Shown: positions 1 through 5,949 of the stretch, piece by piece
Layout of the letters: every line of letters begins with the position of its first letter
How positions within the stretch are numbered: position 1 is the first letter of the stretch
The notes under the pieces: generated by a model
What the model was told of the DNA's origin: nothing
What the model saw: only the letters and a program-made list of their open reading frames with translations
Database searches by the model: none
Assembly: GCA_021790415.1 (NCBI GenBank)
Contig: JAJYDZ010000125.1
Location: 1 to 6,010, forward strand
Direction: 5' to 3'
Length of the DNA stretch: 6,010 nt
DNA from: Thermoplasmata archaeon
Lineage (GTDB): Archaea; Thermoplasmatota; Thermoplasmata; Thermoplasmatales; Thermoplasmataceae
Program-made: the position numbers and the translations under genes

Positions 1-480
1 GGGTCTTTGCATCATCTCCCCTTGGCTTTCCATATTCTCCCTTATCTGCTTCGATGAAGGAAGCGTCCTGCATATTGCCCTTCTTTATCCTTATTCGTTT
101 CGTCATGATCTGGTCTCTTATCTCGTTGAAAACGAGACGATCCTTTCCTGTTTTTGATAATCGTTCACGGAAATACCAGATTGTATTCCGATCAGGTATT
201 TTCTCAGGATATCCCAGAAAATTAAGGAATGATATCCCGTCTCTTATCTCTCTGTCTGGAGATCGGAGAGGTTGTACCATTGTTGAAGAAGCAGTATCTT
301 CACCATCATAATGGGATCATAATTTGGTTTTTCACCTTTAACTGTATCATTCTCATACAGATTTAAGAGTATTGGCTTGATCCTCTCAAAGTAAATGCGA
401 TCCCCTGTCCCAGAAAGGGGATCGCCAAGTGCCTCAATCTCCTTGTACAGTTCGGATAATCCGGTGTGGTAGAGGTTCAT
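1..480 (-). pseudogene. IS5-family DDE transposase, N-terminal part, frameshifted and cut by window edge
   Basis: The minus strand encodes the start of an insertion-sequence transposase. The first 78 codons (480 down to a stop at 244-246) give the N-terminal helical domain typical of IS5-type transposases (DUF772-like), with the stretch KILLLQQWYNLSDLQTER. Reading then resumes in another frame from about base 249 to the window edge (EIRDGISFLNFLGYPEKIPD..., then GNMQDASFIEADKG and PRGDDAKT). DASFIEAD carries the first Asp of the DDE triad, encoded at 65-67; the other two acidic residues lie outside the window. The frame change falls in a GA repeat (GAGAGA, then TAAGAG), and losing four bases from an original EREIRD coding stretch would explain it. 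An in-frame stop sits at 490-492, four codons upstream of the ATG at 478-480, and no other ATG lies between, so the start is well fixed. No terminal inverted repeat or target duplication was identified. The element is probably inactive, although programmed frameshifting occurs in some IS5 relatives and cannot be excluded. Confidence 0.85.
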
Positions 481-554
481 GCATATTGATCATGATGTCA
501 TGAGAAAAGGTTTCGATGGAAGTTTTTGGAAATCCTCTAAAATATGATGACAAT

Positions 555-568
555 CAAAATTTAAATAT
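555..568 (+). promoter_or_regulatory. Archaeal promoter (BRE/TATA) for the small zinc-ribbon gene
   Basis: CAAAA (555-559) followed by TTTAAATAT (560-568) matches the purine-rich BRE plus TATA box of archaeal promoters. The box centre lies about 29 bases before the ATG at 593, which puts transcription initiation close to the start codon. No Shine-Dalgarno sequence lies between them, so the mRNA is probably leaderless. The TTTAAA core is palindromic, so the same element could also serve the leftward transposase. Confidence 0.55.
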
Positions 569-592
569 CTTTGTGACCTGATTATTTCATAT

Positions 593-769
593 ATGACAGC
601 ATTTAAATGCCCCATATGTGAAAAAGAGGATAATTCGCAGACCTATAAGATCTGGTCCTTTGGTCAATATGAGGTACACAGGCATAAATGTATAAACTGT
701 GAACAATTTTACAACCAATATCTCCATAAAGGCAGTCTCAAATATACGATTCCAAAAGAGAGGAGTTGA
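593..769 (+). CDS. Small zinc-ribbon protein (58 aa), function unknown
   Basis: This short gene starts at ATG 593 and ends at TGA 767-769. The product has two cysteine pairs, CPIC (residues 6-9) and CINC (33-36), separated by 23 residues rich in aromatic and charged side chains, including KIWSFGQYEVHRHKC. This is the layout of a single zinc ribbon that binds one Zn(II). The tail (FYNQYLHKG) resembles the FNxYE-like ending of small archaeal zinc-ribbon proteins as I remember them. There is no membrane segment or signal peptide, and the protein is basic overall, so nucleic-acid binding is plausible but unproven. It has its own upstream promoter and apparently a leaderless transcript. It lies 63 bases upstream of the first methyltransferase in the same direction but is separated from it by another promoter. 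It could be a regulator or accessory factor of the R-M operon, or an unrelated passenger. Confidence 0.7.
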   Translation: MTAFKCPICEKEDNSQTYKIWSFGQYEVHRHKCINCEQFYNQYLHKGSLKYTIPKERS

Positions 770-785
770 GTTTTCTGGTGATTTC

Positions 786-806
786 GAACAAAGTTTTATT
801 TAAGTA
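786..806 (+). promoter_or_regulatory. Archaeal promoter of the R-M operon
   Basis: GAACAAAG (786-793) is a BRE-like purine-rich stretch followed by TTTATTTAAGTA (795-806), a good archaeal TATA box. Its centre is about 32 bases before the ATG at 833, so initiation would fall within a few bases of the start codon. No ribosome binding site precedes 833, in contrast to the downstream operon genes that have one. This fits a leaderless first cistron and supports the choice of start. Confidence 0.6.
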
Positions 807-832
807 TTAGCATTATAGATTGAATATTCTTC

Positions 833-1915
833 ATGTCACAAAAAGTTAGTAAAATGACTCGTTTGGGTAATTATTTCTCTGGAGAATTTAAAGTTTATTT
901 CTATCAGAGAGGAGAAAATCGCCAAATAATTCCTGTGAACTCCCCGGTCAAGAATCTTAAAGCAAAAGAGAAGTTGAATGTAATTCGCGGGAAATATTGG
1001 GACGAAATACCCAGTAACTTTCGCGAAAGATGGAATGAGGTAAAATTGTTTGAAACAACAGGAAATTTAGAAAAAGCTCACTCCATTATTTTAGATATTG
1101 AAAAAGGGCCATATGACTTAAATAACAAACTAAATCATTTGACAGGAAAAGAATGGACAAAGTTTACTTGCAGTTGGTTCATATTTAATGCATTGCCTAG
1201 TGATTTGAAGGAAGAAAAAGACTTATCTATAGGATTAGAAAAGCATCCTGCCACATATTCGCCAACCATGATAAGCGATTTCATACGCTTCTTCACAAAG
1301 GAAGGAATGTCGGTGTTGGATCCATTTCTTGGAATAGGAACAACGCTTGAAGCGTGCAAGCGGACAGGAAGAATCGGTTACGGTATGGAAGTTAATCCAA
1401 AATATTTTGAAATTTCGAAGAATAGAGCCATTCAGTTCAGCCAAAATATTTTTAATCATGATTCAAGAAACATCAAGCAATTCTACAAACCCAATTCGTT
1501 TGATTTTTGCATTTCATCTCCGCCTTATTGGGATGTCTTGAATAGAAGTACAGACAATTTTGAAAACTCCCGTTCAAGCAGAGGTTTTGATGTGAAGTAT
1601 TCAAATTCATACTTTGATCTTGGTAATATTGAAGACTATGAAGTTTTTTTGGATACTTTGTCCAACATATATTTTGACATTTTTGATTTAATGAAGTTTG
1701 GATCGTACACAGTAATCGTGATAAAAAATGTTAAGAAAGGGAAAAAGATGTATCCTTTGGCATGGGATTTGGCAAAGAATCTCTCTAAGAAATACGAACT
1801 GAAAGATGAGAAAATATGGATACAAGACAAGGTCGGTCTTTCTCCCTATGCGTACCCTTACTCGTGGGCTTCGAATATACTACATCACTATTGCTTAATA
1901 TTTAGGAAGGAGTAG
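833..1915 (+). CDS. DNA methyltransferase M1 (N4-cytosine/N6-adenine type, SPPYW)
   Basis: The 360-residue product is a cytoplasmic S-adenosylmethionine-dependent DNA amino-methyltransferase, the N6_N4_Mtase/COG0863 type. HPATYSPTMISDFIRFF (138-154) corresponds to motif X. LDPFLGIGTT (162-171) is motif I, the AdoMet loop, followed by GMEVNP (184-189) with the acidic residue that typically contacts the AdoMet ribose. ISSPPYWDVL (227-236) is catalytic motif IV. The SPPY form is typical of N4-cytosine enzymes, whereas N6-adenine enzymes usually have DPPY or NPPY, so N4-cytosine is favoured but not certain. Motif order is X-I-IV. Residues 1-136 have no motif I recognise apart from KEWTKFTCSWF (106-116), which I recall preceding motif X in related enzymes; DNA recognition may lie there or in 237-300. 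All motifs are intact. It is the first gene of the four-gene operon and ends two bases before M2. It probably protects one strand or target base from the nuclease encoded downstream. Confidence 0.9.
   Translation: MSQKVSKMTRLGNYFSGEFKVYFYQRGENRQIIPVNSPVKNLKAKEKLNVIRGKYWDEIPSNFRERWNEVKLFETTGNLEKAHSIILDIEKGPYDLNNKLNHLTGKEWTKFTCSWFIFNALPSDLKEEKDLSIGLEKHPATYSPTMISDFIRFFTKEGMSVLDPFLGIGTTLEACKRTGRIGYGMEVNPKYFEISKNRAIQFSQNIFNHDSRNIKQFYKPNSFDFCISSPPYWDVLNRSTDNFENSRSSRGFDVKYSNSYFDLGNIEDYEVFLDTLSNIYFDIFDLMKFGSYTVIVIKNVKKGKKMYPLAWDLAKNLSKKYELKDEKIWIQDKVGLSPYAYPYSWASNILHHYCLIFRKE
1904..1912 (+). promoter_or_regulatory. Ribosome binding site for M2
   Basis: AGGAAGGAG lies five bases before the ATG at 1918 and overlaps the end of the M1 coding region (stop TAG at 1913-1915). 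It pairs with the CCUCC core of archaeal 16S rRNA and fixes the start of the second methyltransferase. Confidence 0.7.
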
Positions 1916-1917
1916 AG

Positions 1918-3495
1918 ATGATTGCTAAGGAACTGACTATCAAACAATCCTCAATGCTGGATGATTTCAATGAAGATTCTAAGAAATATTCAGCTATATA
2001 TGAAGTACATAAATATTGGGCTCGAAAACCATGGCGTCCAATAAGAAACTCGATTACAAAATACTCTAAAATAGGAGATACTGTGGTTGATTTATTTTTG
2101 GGTAGTGGGGTAACTGCCTTAGAATCCATTATCATTAGACGCAACTTCATTGGTTTCGACCTCAATCCTATGAGCATTTTCATCACAGAAAATACCATTT
2201 TTCATGATTTTGATGAAAGTGAGTTCAAGCATGAATTATTAGAAATTAAAAAGTGCGTGGAAAACACAGTAAACGATCTTTACCTTGCTGATACGAAGTG
2301 TGAAAACTGCAACGAACCTCTTATGTTGGACCATTTGAATATAGGCCCAAAATTCGGTGACAGCATCTATGGGTATTTTTATTGCCTAAAATGTGGTAAA
2401 GAAAAAACGAAAACAAAGTTATTAGTCGATAAAGAACAGTTAAGAAAATCTTTCCAACCGCGTGATCTAACGTTTTGGTATCCAGATATAAGCTTTCCTA
2501 AGAAATTTTACAAAGATAGATTTTCCTATAAAGGAATTAAAAACATTGCTGATATGTATACACCCAGGAACTTTTATTTTTTATCTTATTTGCTTCATGT
2601 TCTATATTCATTGAATCTAAAGTACAGGAAACTCTTCTTGTTGGCATTTTCCAACACTGTTCTTCATGCAAGTAAACTAAAAGGAGAAAATGTTCGACCG
2701 TTGGGAGTAAATAATTATTGGATTCCAGACGATTACATTGAAGAGAACCCTTGGACGCGATTTGAAGATAGAGTATCTAAAGTGTTAAAAGCTAAGAAGA
2801 TTCTCAAAGAACGCATTAAAGAGATTGAACTCGGGGATTACAAACTATATAATCAGTCCAGTGTCCACACTGGAATACCCACTAGATCTGTAGATTATAT
2901 CATAACCGATCCACCTTACGGTGAAGCAATACAATATTCTGAACTTTCTTTCGTTTGGAACGCATGGCTAAATAATACATATGATACAAAGGAAGAAGTT
3001 ATTATTAATCCTATTCAGAATAAGGGGAAACAAGAATTTTTTTTGCTTTTAGATAAAATTGTGAAAGAAGCAAAAAGAATTCTAAAAAAAGACAAATTCT
3101 TGACATTGTGTTTTCACAATAAGGACTTAAGCATCTGGCATGGTATTTTAAACATATTTAAGAAGTACAAATTCACCCTCGAATACATTGAAATTGAAGA
3201 TACCCTTGGGAATTCATATAATAAGAACTGGGCGAGCTATTCACCAAAAGCTGATATTTATTTAACTTTCAAAAAAGGAGGTTATAAGTCAAAGGGATAC
3301 GAGGAATACAACCTAGATGATTTTCTCAAGAATATTAAAAAATCAGATTTTGAAGAAAAAGGTCCAAAGATTTACGAAAATATAATTGTAAACTTAATCT
3401 ACGAAATCTACTATAATGATTATGAAGTGGACTTATCAAAGCTTTGTCTAGAAGACATAATAAAAGGGGTTGAGGATATTAAAAATGCAAATTGA
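1918..3495 (+). CDS. Zn-ribbon-containing DNA adenine methyltransferase M2 (DPPYG)
   Basis: This 525-residue protein resembles COG1743, adenine-specific DNA methylases with a Zn-ribbon (DUF1156 relatives). The family hallmark HKYWARKPWRP is at 31-41. VVDLFLGSGVTALE (56-69) is the AdoMet-binding motif I, followed by GFDLNP (79-84). A zinc ribbon is inserted between motif I and the catalytic motif, with Cys pairs CENC (128-131) and CLKC (156-159). The catalytic motif ITDPPYGEAIQYSELSFVW spans about 329-347. The DPPY form predicts N6-adenine methylation. Many COG1743 members are considerably longer, so this is a compact version. The C-terminal part after about 440 (KGGYKSKGYEEYN onward) is Lys/Glu-rich and unassigned. 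The start is supported by the ribosome binding site at 1904-1912, and the gene lies two bases after M1. Its stop overlaps the start of R1 by 11 bases, indicating translational coupling. A different target base from M1 is expected. Confidence 0.9.
   Translation: MIAKELTIKQSSMLDDFNEDSKKYSAIYEVHKYWARKPWRPIRNSITKYSKIGDTVVDLFLGSGVTALESIIIRRNFIGFDLNPMSIFITENTIFHDFDESEFKHELLEIKKCVENTVNDLYLADTKCENCNEPLMLDHLNIGPKFGDSIYGYFYCLKCGKEKTKTKLLVDKEQLRKSFQPRDLTFWYPDISFPKKFYKDRFSYKGIKNIADMYTPRNFYFLSYLLHVLYSLNLKYRKLFLLAFSNTVLHASKLKGENVRPLGVNNYWIPDDYIEENPWTRFEDRVSKVLKAKKILKERIKEIELGDYKLYNQSSVHTGIPTRSVDYIITDPPYGEAIQYSELSFVWNAWLNNTYDTKEEVIINPIQNKGKQEFFLLLDKIVKEAKRILKKDKFLTLCFHNKDLSIWHGILNIFKKYKFTLEYIEIEDTLGNSYNKNWASYSPKADIYLTFKKGGYKSKGYEEYNLDDFLKNIKKSDFEEKGPKIYENIIVNLIYEIYYNDYEVDLSKLCLEDIIKGVEDIKNAN
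3467..3476 (+). promoter_or_regulatory. Ribosome binding site for R1, inside the M2 gene
   Basis: GGTTGAGGAT contains the GAGG core eight bases before the ATG at 3485. It decides between that ATG and the TTG at 3470, since a TTG start would bury the site. Its location within the last codons of M2 suggests that R1 translation depends on M2 translation, which would keep methyltransferase ahead of nuclease. Confidence 0.45.
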
Positions 3496-4555
3496 TGCTG
3501 AGAACTTCGTCAACATAATGGAAAGGAATTTTGGACTTAAAAAAATAGAAACGATGCTTGGTAAAGGTGTTGTTATGGACCCTTTTAGCGCTTTCGTTTA
3601 TTCATCCATAACTGGCGCAGGTTACTTGGATGACCCATTTTTTCAGTACACTCCGAAGGGGTTGATGAAAGTATTTTATTCTGCATTAAATTATAAATTT
3701 GTAACTGGGTTGTTTGATAAAACCACGTTGAAAAATACTCCAGTGATGATTTCCAAGGCGAAGAAGTATTTATTTGAGGGTGAGAAAATCATAGTTCCTG
3801 TTGAGTTCAACTATGATTATGAACTTCAGAATAGATTGTCAGATTCCTTGCCTATTCTCGATCGACCCAAGACCGATTTTATAATACAAAGAATAGAAAT
3901 TTCCAAAAATGGTAACGGTATGGAACCGTTCATGGAATACATAGCATGTGAAGTGTTCAAACAATTTGATTACATGGTAGAAACACAAATCCCATTATCT
4001 GCAATTAACGGCACTCCAGATTTTGGTGCGTTCAAGTTACAAAGCATACTTCGGTCTAGCATACCTCTTACAAAATTTAACTTACTAGAGTTGGCCATGA
4101 TAAGACTTGGCGATAGAAGAGGGGTAAGAATAATTTCTGACATAGATAAAATTATTGTCGGGGAAGCAAAAACTAGCACCAAAATTATGGAGGGCCAACT
4201 ACGGAAGTACTTAAAAACTGGTTTTTTTAATAGTGCCTATGAAATTCATCCATCTAAAACTGCCCCTTCCAATGATGATTTCGGACTTCTCACAATAGGG
4301 GAGGATTATCGAATTAATTTGATTCGTCCTATAAGTGGACGGGACCTTTCTAATGAGAAAATTCAGACTCATTACCTAAATTGGCTCACAAATTACGTAA
4401 AATATTATCTTATTGCAAATCTAACCAACGATGAATTTGTTGATTTTTATCTAGAACGCAATAAGAAAAGAATTAATGGCATCGAAGACGTGATAAGATT
4501 TGTGAATAATCTATCTTACGACGATATATTGAAAAAAATAGAAGAGGTGCAATAA
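3485..4555 (+). CDS. Putative restriction endonuclease R1, PD-(D/E)XK fold
   Basis: I do not recognise a named family, but the 356-residue product carries a convincing PD-(D/E)XK nuclease signature. With Met at 3485 as residue 1, an acidic helix around E147/E151 (MEPFMEYIACEVFKQFDY) is followed by GTPDFGAF with D179, then IIVGEAKTS with E227 and K229, and a Gln at 238 in QLRKYL. D, ExK and Q are the usual metal-binding and catalytic positions. The first 140 residues are unassigned and could recognise DNA or mediate dimerisation. The ATG at 3485 is chosen because GGTTGAGGAT (3467-3476) sits upstream as a plausible ribosome binding site; a TTG at 3470 would add five residues but lies within that site. 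The gene overlaps M2 by 11 bases and ends one base before R2. Position directly after two methyltransferases supports a role as the cutting subunit of an R-M system. Recognition sequence and subtype cannot be read from the sequence. Confidence 0.75.
   Translation: MQIDAENFVNIMERNFGLKKIETMLGKGVVMDPFSAFVYSSITGAGYLDDPFFQYTPKGLMKVFYSALNYKFVTGLFDKTTLKNTPVMISKAKKYLFEGEKIIVPVEFNYDYELQNRLSDSLPILDRPKTDFIIQRIEISKNGNGMEPFMEYIACEVFKQFDYMVETQIPLSAINGTPDFGAFKLQSILRSSIPLTKFNLLELAMIRLGDRRGVRIISDIDKIIVGEAKTSTKIMEGQLRKYLKTGFFNSAYEIHPSKTAPSNDDFGLLTIGEDYRINLIRPISGRDLSNEKIQTHYLNWLTNYVKYYLIANLTNDEFVDFYLERNKKRINGIEDVIRFVNNLSYDDILKKIEEVQ
4544..4549 (+). promoter_or_regulatory. Ribosome binding site for R2
   Basis: GAGGTG, a perfect match to the archaeal anti-Shine-Dalgarno complement GGAGGTGAT over six bases, lies seven bases before the ATG at 4557 and within the end of R1. 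It is the strongest ribosome binding site in the operon. Confidence 0.7.
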
Positions 4556-4556
4556 A

Positions 4557-5609
4557 ATGGCCCAATCAAGTGACGCTTTAGTTAAAAGAGAAATTGTAGA
4601 CAAGGTTGGCAGAGTATATGATGATTATCGTCTCATAATTTATCCAGAATCAAGTAAGGACGACAAGATAATATTCGGGGAACATGGTGGACTGACTTTT
4701 GGGATTGATGGGGTAGAATACGGATCTTGTGATGCTTGCTGGGCTAAAGCTGGAGATTGGTATAACCCTTATGACAATAGAATTGTGCCGCTAACTCCCA
4801 TAATCGCAATAGAAGCAACTGATGCTCTTAATACTGGTTCGTCTGGAAACGCCCAGTATCAAAGATTTCACCATGCTCTAGGTGCTGTTAAATCAGGCAT
4901 TATAGGTGTATATTACCTAAGAAACGGTTCTTATAAGATTCAGCCAGACCTTTATGGAATGGCAGTTTCCGCGTCTAAGATAGAAAGAGGAACTTATCTT
5001 ATTTTAAATGACCTCGATGAAGTAAAGAAATTGGTACGTTCCTCAAAATGTGAGCATTCACTTCGGAAATTTATTGATGACAAACTCCAAGAGATGGAAA
5101 AAATATATTCTGATGCTTTTAGGTCTAGGTATAAGGATTTAGATGACTTTGCTCGAAAAAGATCGACTATAATTAAAGATTCATACATCATAAAATACGC
5201 TGGACGAATGAAAAGAAATTTCACTGATGGAGATCAACGTGCAGGTCACATTGCTGTAGGCGAAATGTATCTAACGAAGTACCTTTTAAGCAGTCAAGAA
5301 AAACCTATGCTTTACTTATGGCCAAGAATGTTAAGAGAGGACGTAATTGATTTAGATAGAAAAAAGAAGGACGACAAAGAGTGGAAGCTTCTTCGACATG
5401 AGCCGGGAGTTGAAATAATAACCTTAGACGATTTGATCGGAGTTCCAGAGAGTGTAGTGACAACGATGCAATCTATTCAAGATAAGCCTCTGAAGGGCAG
5501 TCCACTGAAGGATTACAACAAAGCCATATATATAATCGATCAAGGACTTAGAAATGACTCAATAGAAGTAGATGAAACTATATTGTCTAGAATAAGGCAA
5601 GAATCGTAG
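4557..5609 (+). CDS. R-M operon protein R2, possible second restriction subunit (variant nuclease motif)
   Basis: No named family is recognised for this 350-residue soluble protein. A conserved-looking core runs from GSCDACW (57-62) through PIIAIEATDALN (81-92) and GSSGNAQYQRFHHALGAV (94-111) to GIIGVYYLRNG (114-124). A hydrophobic strand ending in E85-x-T87, followed by Q100/Q102 on a probable helix, resembles the second half of a PD-(D/E)XK site with Thr in place of the usual Lys. A candidate first Asp is D59 or one of D67/D73. A second compact segment, GDQRAGHIAVGEMYLTKYLL (225-244), may be another domain. Residues 170-205 look helical and charged. No signal peptide or membrane segment is seen. 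The start follows a strong ribosome binding site and sits one base after the R1 stop, so the two proteins are probably made in similar amounts. Likely roles are the second half of a heterodimeric restriction enzyme, or a specificity or accessory subunit for R1. The nuclease assignment is tentative. Confidence 0.6.
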   Translation: MAQSSDALVKREIVDKVGRVYDDYRLIIYPESSKDDKIIFGEHGGLTFGIDGVEYGSCDACWAKAGDWYNPYDNRIVPLTPIIAIEATDALNTGSSGNAQYQRFHHALGAVKSGIIGVYYLRNGSYKIQPDLYGMAVSASKIERGTYLILNDLDEVKKLVRSSKCEHSLRKFIDDKLQEMEKIYSDAFRSRYKDLDDFARKRSTIIKDSYIIKYAGRMKRNFTDGDQRAGHIAVGEMYLTKYLLSSQEKPMLYLWPRMLREDVIDLDRKKKDDKEWKLLRHEPGVEIITLDDLIGVPESVVTTMQSIQDKPLKGSPLKDYNKAIYIIDQGLRNDSIEVDETILSRIRQES

Positions 5610-5749
5610 AAGTCTTTGCACCATCTCATTAAGCATTTGAATCGCAGTAGATTAAGAATATTCACAAATTTAGTGACAATTAATTAGATTTCTAACAGTG
5701 AATCCTATAAAGAAACTTTGAGCAATCATTTAGCTATCATATAAGTTGA
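5610..5749. other. AT-rich spacer after the R-M operon
   Basis: No gene, tRNA or long inverted repeat is visible here. Frames are broken by frequent stops. There is no T-run of five or more that would mark a clear archaeal intrinsic terminator, so the 3' end of the operon transcript is undefined. Together with the decayed HsdR remnant that follows, it makes a gene-poor gap of about 330 bases before the next start codon at 5942. Confidence 0.5.
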
Positions 5750-5949
5750 AAGACTGTCTCATTTAACATGAAATGCCCTATTGTTGTTAAACATTATCTA
5801 TTTAATCATAATTTTGGGATGTATCGGACAAACAGGAGAAAGCCACTATCACGGTACTGGAGCAGGCAAAGTTGCTGGGGTATGGTGGGCCAGTTAGATG
5901 CATATGTATAATCCCCTTAGAAGAAGTTAGTGAGGTAAAATATGAATAG
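5750..5949 (+). pseudogene. Decayed C-terminal remnant of type I restriction subunit HsdR
   Basis: One frame, open from 5812 to a TAG at 5947-5949, reads DVSDKQEKATITVLEQAKLLGYGG. This closely resembles the extreme C-terminus of many type I HsdR proteins, which I recall as PPDKQEKA-x-x-TVLEQAELL (EcoEI_R_C/DUF3387 region). No start codon occurs in frame ahead of it. In another frame the preceding bases, open from 5750, read IVVKHYLFNHNFGMY, which can be aligned with the LVKRLLRKYGYPP stretch normally found just before DKQEKA. Restoring one base near 5826 would join the two pieces. The rest of hsdR, which should be roughly 900 residues or more, is absent, as are hsdM and hsdS within the window. 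The piece past LLGYGG no longer looks family-like. It is therefore a dead 3' stump of a type I system. The upstream half of the match (5750-5825) is weaker than the downstream half. Confidence 0.6.
5932..5936 (+). promoter_or_regulatory. Ribosome binding site for the right-edge gene
   Basis: GAGGT lies five bases before the ATG at 5942, a good archaeal Shine-Dalgarno match. It supports the ATG as a genuine start and suggests this gene was, or is, an internal cistron of a longer transcript, probably the former hsd operon. Confidence 0.55.

Noticed and set aside
54..311. Plus-strand 85-codon frame over the transposase.
   Set aside because: It is antisense to well-conserved transposase sequence and its product resembles no protein family.
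3037..3044. A run of eight T resembling an archaeal terminator or a frameshift hotspot.
   Set aside because: It lies inside M2, and the frame stays open through the catalytic C-terminal half, so neither termination nor frameshift is indicated. The T7 run at 4222-4228 inside R1 was dismissed for the same reason.
3470..3484. TTG at 3470 as the start of R1.
   Set aside because: It would lie within the GGTTGAGGAT ribosome binding site that is properly spaced for the ATG at 3485.
3..5627. Near-identical 16-base words at 3-18 and 5612-5627 (15 of 16 match), as a possible direct repeat or attachment site flanking the island.
   Set aside because: The left copy lies inside transposase coding sequence (GDDAKT region), and one such match is not very unlikely by chance in 6 kb. 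No longer homology extends from it.
5750..5790. AGACTGTCTCATTT as a possible insertion-sequence end.
   Set aside because: No matching inverted copy was found near the transposase at 481-600 or elsewhere, and the bases can instead be read as decayed HsdR sequence.
5819..5911. A 30-codon ATG frame behind a TATA-like CTATTTAATC sequence.
   Set aside because: It overlaps the HsdR-like frame, its product has an implausible Arg/Trp-rich composition, and it has no ribosome binding site. It is a shadow of the remnant.
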